Source: an uncultured Lachnospiraceae bacterium (lineage in GTDB: Bacteria > Bacillota > Clostridia > Lachnospirales > Lachnospiraceae). Taken from it: 64,000 nt of DNA. The position numbers were made by a program, and so were the translations under genes. Position 1 is the stretch's first letter, and each line of letters starts with the position of its first letter. This document shows, piece by piece, positions 49,668-57,786 of this stretch. The stretch is taken from positions 1 to 64,000 of the forward strand of contig CALWMI010000063.1 in NCBI GenBank assembly GCA_944381745.1, written 5' to 3'. The notes under the pieces are model-generated. The model was not told where the DNA came from. It saw nothing but the letters and a program-made list of their open reading frames with translations, and made no database searches.

Positions 49668-50873
49668 TTGAAGGTTTTACAGATCAATACCGTCTGCGGC
49701 GACGGAAGTGTGGGCAGAATTACGGCGGATCTTTGGCATATGCTCAAGGAGAACGGCCATGAGTGCCGCATCCTCTACGGGCGGAGGAAGGCGCCCCAGG
49801 ATGTGGAGGCCGTGCGGATTGGCAGCGCCCCGGACATGGCGCGGCATGTGCTGGCCACCTTCTTCAAGGGGGAGCACGGCTTTGCCTCCGGGAAGATGAC
49901 GGAGCGCATGCAGGCCTATATCAACGACTATCAGCCGGATATCATCCACCTCCACAATATCCATGGCTTTTACATGAATACGGAGTCCATGCTGAACTAC
50001 CTGAAGGTGGCGGGGATCCCGGTGGTGTGGACGCTGCACGACTGCTGGAGCTTCACCGGCCACTGCGCCTATTTTGACTATGCGGGCTGCGGGAAGTGGC
50101 GGGAGGGCTGCGGGAAATGCCCCCAGCACCGGAGCGCGTACCCGTACGCGCTGTTCCGGGACAACTCCAGGCAGAATTACCTGCGCAAGGAGAAGGCGTT
50201 CACGAAGGTGCCTGGCCTGACGCTGGTGACGCCGTCCCAGTGGCTGGCGGGGCTGGTGCGGCAGTCTTTCCTGAAGGACTACCCGGTGGAGGTCATTCCC
50301 AACGGGGTGGATCAGGAGGTGTTCGCCCCCACGGAGGGGCGTTTTCGCAGGAAATATGACCTGCAGGACAAGAAGGTGGTCCTGGGGGTGGCCAATATAT
50401 GGGAGAAGCGCAAGGGGCTGGAGTATTTTGTCCAGCTGGCGGATATGCTCCCGGACAGCTGCCAGGTGGTGCTGGTGGGCGTGTCCGAGCGGCAGCGCAG
50501 GAAGCTGCCGGAGAAGATCCTGGCGCTTCCGAGGACGGGGAAGATTTCGGAGCTGGCCCAGTGGTACACGCTGGCGGACGTCTATGTGAACCCCACGCTG
50601 GAGGACAATTTCCCCACGACGAACCTGGAGGCGCTCTCCTGCGGCACGCCGGTGGTGACCTTCGACACCGGGGGCAGCCCGGAATCCATCGACGCCAGCT
50701 GCGGCCTCGTCGTGCCCAAAGGGGATATGGGGAAATTGAAGGACGCCGTGCTGGAGGTGTGCGAAGGGCAGATCCTGCCGGCGGTGTGCCGGATGAAGGC
50801 GCGGCAGTACGATAAGAAAGAGCGGTTCCAGGAATATCTGGAGCTGTATGAGAGGATATTAAAGCATGAGTGA
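49668..50873 (+). CDS. Family 4 glycosyltransferase
   Basis: 401 residues, GT-B fold, of the type seen in colanic-acid-like clusters. The N-terminal domain has LQINTVCGDGSVGRITADLWHML, IIHLHNIHGFYMN and WTLHDCWSFTGHCAYF; a Cys-rich loop (CGKWREGCGKCPQH) follows. The donor half has VIPNGVDQEVFAP and the EX7E-type segment EDNFPTTNLEALSCGTPVVTFDTGGSPE. The start is TTG 49668 with only a weak GGTGAT upstream; the next Met would remove the conserved first strand, so TTG is kept. It overlaps the next gene by 8 bp. Confidence 0.92.
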   Translation: MKVLQINTVCGDGSVGRITADLWHMLKENGHECRILYGRRKAPQDVEAVRIGSAPDMARHVLATFFKGEHGFASGKMTERMQAYINDYQPDIIHLHNIHGFYMNTESMLNYLKVAGIPVVWTLHDCWSFTGHCAYFDYAGCGKWREGCGKCPQHRSAYPYALFRDNSRQNYLRKEKAFTKVPGLTLVTPSQWLAGLVRQSFLKDYPVEVIPNGVDQEVFAPTEGRFRRKYDLQDKKVVLGVANIWEKRKGLEYFVQLADMLPDSCQVVLVGVSERQRRKLPEKILALPRTGKISELAQWYTLADVYVNPTLEDNFPTTNLEALSCGTPVVTFDTGGSPESIDASCGLVVPKGDMGKLKDAVLEVCEGQILPAVCRMKARQYDKKERFQEYLELYERILKHE

Positions 50874-51612
50874 CCGCCTGAAGGTGTCAGTGGTGACCAC
50901 CACCTACAATGACTGCAGCCATCTGCGCAGGACGATGGAAGGCGTCCTGCGGCAGGACTACGGCAACCTGGAATATATCGTGGTGGACGGGGCGTCCAGC
51001 GACGGCACGAGGGAAGTGCTCCGGGAGATGGAGGAGCCCTTCGGGGGAAGGCTGCGCTGGATATCCGAGCCGGATCAGGGGATTTATGACGCCTTGAACA
51101 AGGGGATCCGCATGGCCCGGGGCGACATCATCGGCTGCTGCTTTGACTATTTTACTGTGCCCAGCGCCATCCGCAGGATGGCGGAGGCCATTGAGCGGGA
51201 GGGCACGGACGGCGTGCACGCGGATCTCGTCTACAAGGACGGGGACCGGGTGGTGCGCACCTGGCGGCAGGGCCAGGGCAAGATCCGCTTTGGCTGGATG
51301 CCGGGGCACCCGACGCTGTACCTGCGCCGGGAGGTGTACAGGAAGTACGGCCTTTACAAGACCGGCTACCGCTGCGCCGCTGACTATGAGTTTATGGTGA
51401 GGATACTGAAGGACGGCGATGTCCGTCTGTCCTATATCCCCGAGACGCTGATCGAGATGGACTACGGCGGGACAAGTACCGCCAGCCTGGGCGCGTACTG
51501 GGTCTCCCTAAAGGAGGGCCACCGGGGACTTCTGGAGAACCATGTGAGGGGGGCTTGGTTCACAGACGCCTGCCGCATTGCGCGGCTCGTCTGGCAATTT
51601 GTAAGAAAGTGA
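50866..51612 (+). CDS. Family 2 glycosyltransferase
   Basis: 248 residues. Motifs are KVSVVTTTYNDCSHLRRTMEGVL, YIVVDGASSDGTREVL, EPDQGIYDALNKGIRMARGDIIGC and MPGHPTLYLRREVYRKYGLY. The EPDQGIYDAMNKG pattern is typical of WcaA/WfgD-type GT2 enzymes that work on lipid-linked oligosaccharides. It overlaps the preceding GT4 gene by 8 bp (ATG at 50866), which argues for coupled addition of consecutive sugars. Confidence 0.92.
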   Translation: MSDRLKVSVVTTTYNDCSHLRRTMEGVLRQDYGNLEYIVVDGASSDGTREVLREMEEPFGGRLRWISEPDQGIYDALNKGIRMARGDIIGCCFDYFTVPSAIRRMAEAIEREGTDGVHADLVYKDGDRVVRTWRQGQGKIRFGWMPGHPTLYLRREVYRKYGLYKTGYRCAADYEFMVRILKDGDVRLSYIPETLIEMDYGGTSTASLGAYWVSLKEGHRGLLENHVRGAWFTDACRIARLVWQFVRK

Positions 51613-51657
51613 GGCTCTGCGCAGGAGGGAAGCAGAGACTGCGAGGAGACACCGAAG

Positions 51658-53070
51658 ATGCTATTTTCCACAACTGTTTTTCTATTTGTATACCTGCCCC
51701 TGGTTCTGCTGATCTATTATAACCCGATTGTGAAATCCAGGGGATTCCGAAATATGTTCCTGCTGGCTGCCAGCATTTTTTTCTATGCCTGGGGAGAACC
51801 TGTGTATGTCCTGCTGATGATTCTGTCCATCTTTGCCAACTGGGGGCTGGGCCTTCTCGTGGACAGGAACCGGGAGCGCAAAGGGGCGGTGCGGGCGCTG
51901 CTGGTGTTCACCGCCGTCTACAACCTGGGCTTTCTGTTCGTATTCAAATATCTGAACTTTACAGTGAACAATCTGAATTACTTTCTCGGGCAGCCGCTGG
52001 AGGTTCCGCAGATCGCGCTGCCCATCGGTATTTCTTTCTATACATTCCAGGCGATGTCCTACGTGCTGGATGTGCACCGGGGACGGGGAGAGGCGCAGAA
52101 GAATCCGCTGAACGTGGGCCTGTACATCTCGCTTTTCCCGCAGCTGATCGCTGGGCCCATCGTGCGCTACGAGACGGTGGCCAGGCAGATACGGGAGCGC
52201 CGGGAGAATCTGCAGGATTTCTGCGACGGCATTTTCCGCTTTATCTGGGGCTTTGGCAAGAAAATCCTGCTGGCCAACAGCCTGGCGCTGGGGGCGGACG
52301 CCTGTTATGAGATGATCGGCAGGGGCGACCTGGCCTGGGCGACGGCCTGGCTGGGAGGCATCTACTACTCCCTGCAGATCCTCTTTGACTTCTCCGGCTA
52401 CTCGGATATGGCCATCGGCCTGGGCAAGATGTTCGGCTTTCATTTTCTGGAAAATTTCAACTATCCCTATATATCGAAGAGCGTGTCGGAGTTCTGGAGG
52501 AGATGGCATATCTCCCTGGGCAGCTGGTTCCGGGATTATGTGTACTTCCCCATGGGCGGAAGCCGGGTGGAATCCAAGGGCAGGCTGGTGCTCAACCTGT
52601 TCGTCGTCTGGAGCCTGACCGGCATTTGGCACGGCGCCAACTGGACATTCATCCTCTGGGGGCTCATGTACTTTGTCCTCCTGACGCTGGAGAAGCTGAC
52701 TGGGTTCGAGAGGAAGCTGGGGCCTTTGGCCCGGGTGTACACGCTGGCGCTGGTGTGCATCGGCTGGGTCATCTTCCGGGCGGACAATATTTTCATCGCG
52801 GGGCGCTTCGTGGGCAATATGCTGGGCATCGGGGCGGCCGGGGTGGTGGACGCCAGCTTCTGGCTGTACCTGCGGGAATACGGGGTGTACCTGATCGCAG
52901 CGGTGCTGGCCTGCGTGCCCTGGAAACAGCTGCTGGAAGAGAAGGGGCTGTGGAAGAAGGACGGCGTGCTGGATGTCCTGCGGGTGTGCGTGGCCTTCCT
53001 GGTCTTCGGCCTGGCAGTCATCTACATGGTGAAGGGCACCTACAACCCGTTTATCTACTTCAATTTTTGA
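51658..53070 (+). CDS. MBOAT O-acyltransferase (AlgI/PatA-like)
   Basis: 470-residue polytopic membrane enzyme that moves acetyl groups across the membrane for polysaccharide O-acetylation. MLFSTTVFLFVYLPLVLLIYY, FYTFQAMSYVLDVHRG, LFPQLIAGPIVRYE, FSGYSDMAIGLGKMFGF, EFWRRWHISLGSWFRDYVYFP and the catalytic His325 in GIWHGANWTFILWG are all present. It is followed by a DHHW/AlgX-like protein, the same pairing as AlgI with AlgJ/AlgX in alginate and DltB with DltD in teichoic-acid modification. Confidence 0.94.
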   Translation: MLFSTTVFLFVYLPLVLLIYYNPIVKSRGFRNMFLLAASIFFYAWGEPVYVLLMILSIFANWGLGLLVDRNRERKGAVRALLVFTAVYNLGFLFVFKYLNFTVNNLNYFLGQPLEVPQIALPIGISFYTFQAMSYVLDVHRGRGEAQKNPLNVGLYISLFPQLIAGPIVRYETVARQIRERRENLQDFCDGIFRFIWGFGKKILLANSLALGADACYEMIGRGDLAWATAWLGGIYYSLQILFDFSGYSDMAIGLGKMFGFHFLENFNYPYISKSVSEFWRRWHISLGSWFRDYVYFPMGGSRVESKGRLVLNLFVVWSLTGIWHGANWTFILWGLMYFVLLTLEKLTGFERKLGPLARVYTLALVCIGWVIFRADNIFIAGRFVGNMLGIGAAGVVDASFWLYLREYGVYLIAAVLACVPWKQLLEEKGLWKKDGVLDVLRVCVAFLVFGLAVIYMVKGTYNPFIYFNF

Positions 53071-53165
53071 CAGAAGGCCGCAAATGAGGAAGGCAGCTGC
53101 AAATGTGGAAGGCAGCTGCGAATGCGTGGGAAAGCTGCGGATCGCAGCAAAAAATGGTGTGAGCT

Positions 53166-54632
53166 ATGAGAAAATTTTGGAAATTCGACAAACAGCATAT
53201 CGTGACAGCCCTGTTCCTTCTGCTCTTGTTCGTCAACATGGCGGGGCTTCTTGTGCCGCTGGCCGCCCGGCGGCTGGGGCTTACAGCTGCAGCCGGGGCG
53301 GAGGACGGGAGCGGGCAGGCACAGGAGGACGCAGCAGAGGACGGGAGCGCACAGGAGCCGGAGGACGCAGCAGAGGACGGGAGCGCGCAGGCGCAGGAGG
53401 ACGCAGCAGAGGACGGGAGCGCACAGGAGGCGGACGGCGCAGAGGTGGAGCCGGACGGCACCGTGCACACCCATGTGGAGCCGGTGAACCTGGAGGAGGC
53501 TTATCCTTTTCCGGAGGAAGAGGAAGGGGAGGAGCCGGGCTTCTATGAGCGGCTGACGGCGCTGAACGGACAGCTTCTCTCCTATGTGTCTGCGGTGGAG
53601 ACCTACTGCAATGAGAACGTGCCTGGGCGGACGGCGGCCATCGAGGCCTACATCGGCGTGCAGAAGCTGCTGGGAAGCCGTATCATCGACGGGGACGACG
53701 TAGTGATCAAGATGGACAACGGCCTCCTGACCTTCACCAGGGACGAGCTGTCCGAGGAAGATTTGCGCATCTGTACAGAGAACCTGGCGGATTTCTGCCG
53801 CTTCGCGCAGGAGGAGGGGGCGGATTTCCTCTATGTGCAGACGCCCAGCAAGGTCAACAAATACGACAACCAGCTGCCGGAGGGGTACCAGGATTTCATG
53901 AACCCCAACGCGGACCGGCTGATGGCCGGGCTGGAGGAGGCCGGGGTGCCCACGCTGGACCTGCGGGATGAGATCGTGGAGGACCTGGATTTTGACAGCG
54001 CGTTCTACGCCTCCGACCACCACTGGAAGCCCTCCACCGGCCTGTGGGCGGCGGGGGAGATCCTGGCGCGGCTGAACGCAGACTACGGCGCGGGCTTTGA
54101 CCTGGAGTGGGTGGATCCTGCGCGTTACCATACCGAAGTGATCGAGGACATCTTCCTGGGGGCCCTGGGCAAGAAGACGGGGCTGGGCTATGTGCCGCTG
54201 GATGACATGGAGCTGGTGCTGCCGGACTATGAGACGGAATTTTCCATGGAGATCACCGCCACCGGCGACGTGTACAGCGGGGATTTTGCCCAGGCCTTCC
54301 TGGATGAAAGCCAGCTGGAGCGGGGAGACTATTACACGAAAAACCCTTACGCCGCCTATTTCCGGGACGACCAGGCCCTGGTGGAGGTGGAGAATGCCCT
54401 GGTGGACAATGGGAAGCGGGTGCTCCTGCTGAAGGATTCCTTCGGCCTTTCCACCGCGCCCTACATGGCCACGGCGGCGGAACACCTGTCGGTCATCGAC
54501 CTGCGCCATTTCCGGGGAAGCCTCCAGGAGTATGTGAAGGAGACACAGCCGGATATGGTGGTGGTGATGTACAACCCGCAGGCGATCGCGGCTCCCGAGG
54601 GGTACCACGCAGACCTCTTTGATTTCCGCTGA
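53166..54632 (+). CDS. DHHW-family SGNH-like O-acetyltransferase partner (AlgX/AlgJ-like)
   Basis: 488 residues. A signal anchor (IVTALFLLLLFVNMAGLLVPLAA) is followed by an acidic linker of four 12-residue repeats, then the DHHW domain. DHHWKP is at Asp284-His285-His286-Trp287, and the nucleophile block LLLKDSFGLSTAPY places Ser425 after Lys-Asp. These match the Asp-His and Ser triad of AlgX/AlgJ proteins that accept acetyl from an MBOAT partner and place it on a polymer outside the membrane. The MBOAT gene ends 95 bp upstream. The ribosome site before ATG 53166 is weak. Confidence 0.88.
   Translation: MRKFWKFDKQHIVTALFLLLLFVNMAGLLVPLAARRLGLTAAAGAEDGSGQAQEDAAEDGSAQEPEDAAEDGSAQAQEDAAEDGSAQEADGAEVEPDGTVHTHVEPVNLEEAYPFPEEEEGEEPGFYERLTALNGQLLSYVSAVETYCNENVPGRTAAIEAYIGVQKLLGSRIIDGDDVVIKMDNGLLTFTRDELSEEDLRICTENLADFCRFAQEEGADFLYVQTPSKVNKYDNQLPEGYQDFMNPNADRLMAGLEEAGVPTLDLRDEIVEDLDFDSAFYASDHHWKPSTGLWAAGEILARLNADYGAGFDLEWVDPARYHTEVIEDIFLGALGKKTGLGYVPLDDMELVLPDYETEFSMEITATGDVYSGDFAQAFLDESQLERGDYYTKNPYAAYFRDDQALVEVENALVDNGKRVLLLKDSFGLSTAPYMATAAEHLSVIDLRHFRGSLQEYVKETQPDMVVVMYNPQAIAAPEGYHADLFDFR
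53301..53444 (+). repeat. Four tandem 36-bp coding repeats in the DHHW gene
   Basis: Units start at 53301, 53337, 53373 and 53409 and encode EDGSGQAQEDAA, EDGSAQEPEDAA, EDGSAQAQEDAA and EDGSAQEADGAE (residues 46-93). The array lies in the linker between membrane anchor and catalytic domain, so copy number would change how far the enzyme reaches. The spacer just upstream (53075-53130) has its own imperfect ~19-bp repeat (GGCAGCTGC-AATG). Confidence 0.92.
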
Positions 54633-54634
54633 CC

Positions 54635-54663
54635 TTGCAAAAAACGGCAGGAAATGGTACTAT
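54635..54663 (+). promoter_or_regulatory. Candidate internal promoter of the glycan cluster
   Basis: TTGCAA (54635-54640), a 17-bp spacer and TACTAT (54658-54663), right after the DHHW gene and 45 bp before the next glycosyltransferase. Tandem GAGAAGTAAGGG copies follow as its leader. Confidence 0.45.
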
Positions 54664-54707
54664 AAGACATACTAGAGAAGTAAGGGTAGAGAAGTAAGGG
54701 GAATTTT

Positions 54708-55415
54708 ATGAAGAGGATTGTAATTATTCCCGCATACAACGAAATCGAGAGTATTGTCAGCACGGTGGAGGATATCCGGGACAACGCGCCGGGCTTCGAC
54801 TATGTGATCATCAACGACTGCAGCCAGGACGGGACGATGCGCTTCTGTACCCAGAGGGGCATGAATATCATCAACCTCCCGGTGAACCTGGGCATTGGCG
54901 GCGCGGTGCAGACCGGCTATCTCTATGCCTGGCGCAACGGCTACGACGTGGCGGTGCAGTTTGACGGGGACGGGCAGCACGACGCCAAGTACCTGAATGC
55001 CATGGCGGATTACCTGGAGGCCAACGAGGCCGACATGGTCATCGGCTCCCGCTTTATCAATAAGGAAGGGTTCCAGTCCTCCGGCCTGCGGCGGTTCGGC
55101 ATCCGCTATTTCAGCCTGCTGATCCGTTTCCTCACCGGCAAGACTGTGCTGGATCCCACCTCAGGGATGCGTATGGTGAACCGGGATGTGATGAAGATTT
55201 ACTCGGAGGATTACCCGGTGGACTACCCGGAGCCGGAGAGCGTGGTGACCATCCTCAACATGGGCAAGAAGGTGCTGGAGGTGCCGGTGATCATGCGGGA
55301 GAGGCAGGGAGGCGTCTCCTCGATCTCCGCAGGCCGGTCCGTCTACTACATGGTGAAGGTGACGCTGGCGATCCTGATGGAGCGCATGCGCAAGCGAAGG
55401 GAGAGAGGCTTATGA
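54708..55415 (+). CDS. Polyprenyl-phosphate-mannose-synthase-like glycosyltransferase (GT2)
   Basis: 235 residues of the DPM1-like GT2 group that load a sugar onto polyprenyl phosphate. Motifs are VIIPAYNEIESIVSTVEDI, VIINDCSQDGTMRFC, NLGIGGAVQTGYLYAW, FDGDGQHDAKYLNAM and GSRFINKEGFQSSGLRRFGIRYFS. There are no C-terminal membrane helices, so its product would be used by a separate membrane protein such as a GT-C enzyme. The stop overlaps the start of the DUF2304 gene in ATGA, the usual pairing for this subtype. Confidence 0.92.
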   Translation: MKRIVIIPAYNEIESIVSTVEDIRDNAPGFDYVIINDCSQDGTMRFCTQRGMNIINLPVNLGIGGAVQTGYLYAWRNGYDVAVQFDGDGQHDAKYLNAMADYLEANEADMVIGSRFINKEGFQSSGLRRFGIRYFSLLIRFLTGKTVLDPTSGMRMVNRDVMKIYSEDYPVDYPEPESVVTILNMGKKVLEVPVIMRERQGGVSSISAGRSVYYMVKVTLAILMERMRKRRERGL

Positions 55416-55855
55416 TGACGGTGAAGCTTCAGGTCACGATCCTGCTGGCACTGGCGGTATCCCTGGCAGCCATTGTGAACATGATCCGGCGCAAGAGCCT
55501 GGAGCTGAAATACGCCCTGTCCTGGCTCTTCGTCTGCTTCGCCCTGGCGGTGTTCGCGGCGTTCCCGCGGACGATGGTGGCCACTGCCCGTTTCCTGGGC
55601 ATCGACGCGCCGGTAAACATGATTTTTTTCCTAGGATTTTGTTTTTCCCTGCTTATTATCTATACATTGACGGTGTCCCTGTCTAGGATGTCTATCAAGA
55701 TGCGCAGGCTGACGCAGATCATCGCCCTCAATGAGGACCGGATCAAGCACATGGAGCAGCAGCTTGCACAGCTGAAGGAGGAGAGAGAGCATGAAGAAGC
55801 TGATAGTGACCGGCTGCAACGGCCAGCTGGGGAGAGCGATCAACCGGGTATTTGA
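55412..55855 (+). CDS. DUF2304 membrane protein
   Basis: 147 residues. Three hydrophobic helices (VTILLALAVSLAAIVNMI, LSWLFVCFALAVFAAFP, MIFFLGFCFSLLIIYTLTV) are followed by a basic stretch and a C-terminal coiled coil (LNEDRIKHMEQQLAQLKEEREHEE). DUF2304 genes sit next to DPM1-like glycosyltransferases and probably anchor them. It overlaps the upstream gene by 4 bp and the rfbD gene by 65 bp, so its last ~20 residues are encoded over the rfbD start. Confidence 0.9.
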   Translation: MMTVKLQVTILLALAVSLAAIVNMIRRKSLELKYALSWLFVCFALAVFAAFPRTMVATARFLGIDAPVNMIFFLGFCFSLLIIYTLTVSLSRMSIKMRRLTQIIALNEDRIKHMEQQLAQLKEEREHEEADSDRLQRPAGESDQPGI

Positions 55856-56651
55856 GGGAAGCCGGGAATATGAACTGGTAAATACCGACGTGGGAGAGCT
55901 GGACATCACCAACGTGGATGAGGTGCTGCGCCTGGCGTGGGAGGTCAAGCCCTGGGCCATCATCAACTGCGCCGCCCACACAGCGGTGGATCTGTGCGAG
56001 ACGGACGTGGACAACGCCTACCGCATCAACGCCATCGGCCCTCGGAACTTGAGCGTGGCAGCCCAGGAGGTGGGGGCGAAGCTGGTACAGGTATCCACGG
56101 ACTATGTGTTCGCGGGGGACGGCACCAGGCCCTACACGGAGTTTGACAAGACAGGCCCCAAGAGCATGTACGGGGCGACGAAGCTGGCCGGGGAGGAATT
56201 CGTGAAGGAATTCTCGGACCGCCACTTTATCATCCGCACCGCTTGGCTGTACGGGGATGGGAAAAATTTCGCCCGCACGATGCTGCGCCTGTCAGAGACC
56301 CATGACAAGGTGCGGGTGGTCAACGACCAGATCGGCAGCCCCACCAGCGCCATGGAGCTGGCGAAGATGATTGCGTACCTTCTGCCCACGGACAATTATG
56401 GGCTGTTCCACGGCACCTGCGAGGGCATCTGCAGCTGGGCGGATTTCGCCCGGGAGGTGTTCCGCCTGGCGGGCAAGAAGACCGAGGTGGAGGGCATCAG
56501 CACGGAGGAATACGGGAAGGACTGCCCGACGGCGGCGCCCCGGCCGGCTTATTCCGTACTGGACAACTATATGCTGCGGCTGACCACGGACTATACGTTC
56601 GCCTCCTGGGAGGAAGCGATCGCAGACTATATGAGAGAGTCCGGCTTCTGA
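55791..56651 (+). CDS. rfbD: dTDP-4-dehydrorhamnose reductase (RmlD/RfbD) homologue
   Basis: 286-residue short-chain dehydrogenase that makes the last reduction to dTDP-L-rhamnose. The NADPH loop is TGCNGQLGRAI, with INCAAHTAVDLCETDVDNAYRINA, VSTDYVFAGDG (catalytic Thr), YGATKLAGEEFV (Tyr-x3-Lys), IRTAWLYGDGKNF and RPAYSVLDN as in RmlD. GGAGAGAGAGC precedes ATG 55791. RfbA, RfbB and RfbC are not in the window, so dTDP-rhamnose would rely on genes elsewhere. It points to rhamnose or a related 6-deoxysugar in the glycan. Confidence 0.9.
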   Translation: MKKLIVTGCNGQLGRAINRVFEGSREYELVNTDVGELDITNVDEVLRLAWEVKPWAIINCAAHTAVDLCETDVDNAYRINAIGPRNLSVAAQEVGAKLVQVSTDYVFAGDGTRPYTEFDKTGPKSMYGATKLAGEEFVKEFSDRHFIIRTAWLYGDGKNFARTMLRLSETHDKVRVVNDQIGSPTSAMELAKMIAYLLPTDNYGLFHGTCEGICSWADFAREVFRLAGKKTEVEGISTEEYGKDCPTAAPRPAYSVLDNYMLRLTTDYTFASWEEAIADYMRESGF

Positions 56652-56772
56652 GGCGGTTTGGAAGGAATTCCCGCCAGAGCCTTCCGGGACAGCTGAGCCA
56701 TCCGGATACGGGAGGCAAGAGGCGGCGGTACGGCCGCAGGCGGGATTGCATAGGACAAGGAGGAATGGGAAG

Positions 56773-57786
56773 ATGGGGGCAAGACAGGATATCCTGTACA
56801 TGGTGATTCCCTGCTATAACGAGGAGGAGGTCCTGCCGGAGACGTCCAGGCAGCTGAAGCAGGTGATGTACGGCCTGATCGAGAAGGGCAAGATTTCCCC
56901 GAAGAGCCGGGTGATGTTTGTGAATGACGGCTCCAAGGACCGGACATGGCCGATCATCCGGGAACTCCATCAGGAGGATCCGCTGTTTGTGGGGCTGTGC
57001 CTGTCCAGGAACAAGGGGCATCAGAACGCCCTGCTGGCGGGCCTGATGACTGCCAAGGAGCACGCGGATGTGACCATCTCCATGGATGCCGACCTGCAGG
57101 ACGATGTGGGCGTCATCGAGAAATTTATGGACAAATACTACGAGGGCTGCGATATCGTGTACGGCGTGCGCAGCTCCAGGAAGAAGGATACCTTCTTCAA
57201 GAAGTTTACGGCCCAGGGCTTCTATAAGCTGATGATGGCCATGGGCGTGGACATCGTCTACAACCATGCGGACTGCCGCCTGATGAGTAAGAGGAGCCTC
57301 TACGACCTGGAGAAGTTCAAGGAGGTCAACCTGTTCCTGCGGGGCATCGTGCCCCTCATCGGCTACGACTCGGCGGTGGTCACCTATGAGAGGAACGAGC
57401 GGTTCGCCGGGGAGTCCAAGTATCCGCTGAAGAAGATGCTGGCCTTTGCCATGGATGGGATCACCTCTTTTAGCATCAAGCCGATCCGCATGATCTGCAC
57501 GCTGGGCGTACTGATTTTTGCGGGGAGCATCCTTATGCTGATCTACTCGGTCGTTCAGCATTTCATGGGCAACACGATCAGCGGGTGGACGTCCACCATG
57601 GTATCCATCTGGGCCATCGGCGGGCTCCAGATACTGGCCATCGGCGTCATCGGGGAGTACATCGGCAAGATTTATATGGAGGCCAAGGCAAGGCCGAAGT
57701 TTATCATCCGGGAGTATCTCGGGGATGAGGAGGCCGCTGGGGGCGAATCCCCTGCGGGGACAACTGGAGTGACGAATGATAGATAG
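56773..57786 (+). CDS. Polyprenyl-phosphate glycosyltransferase (GtrB-like, two membrane helices)
   Basis: 337 residues. The GT2 domain has MVIPCYNEEEVLPETSRQL, FVNDGSKDRTWPII, SRNKGHQNALLAGL, SMDADLQDDVGVIEKF and GVRSSRKKDTFFKKF. Two C-terminal helices (MICTLGVLIFAGSILMLIYSV, MVSIWAIGGLQILAIGVIGEYIGKIY) mark the GtrB/bactoprenol glucosyltransferase group, which makes undecaprenyl-phosphate-sugar. AAGGAGGAA lies 7 bases before ATG 56773. It overlaps the next gene, a GT-C-like membrane protein, by 11 bp, a natural donor-enzyme pair. Confidence 0.92.
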   Translation: MGARQDILYMVIPCYNEEEVLPETSRQLKQVMYGLIEKGKISPKSRVMFVNDGSKDRTWPIIRELHQEDPLFVGLCLSRNKGHQNALLAGLMTAKEHADVTISMDADLQDDVGVIEKFMDKYYEGCDIVYGVRSSRKKDTFFKKFTAQGFYKLMMAMGVDIVYNHADCRLMSKRSLYDLEKFKEVNLFLRGIVPLIGYDSAVVTYERNERFAGESKYPLKKMLAFAMDGITSFSIKPIRMICTLGVLIFAGSILMLIYSVVQHFMGNTISGWTSTMVSIWAIGGLQILAIGVIGEYIGKIYMEAKARPKFIIREYLGDEEAAGGESPAGTTGVTNDR

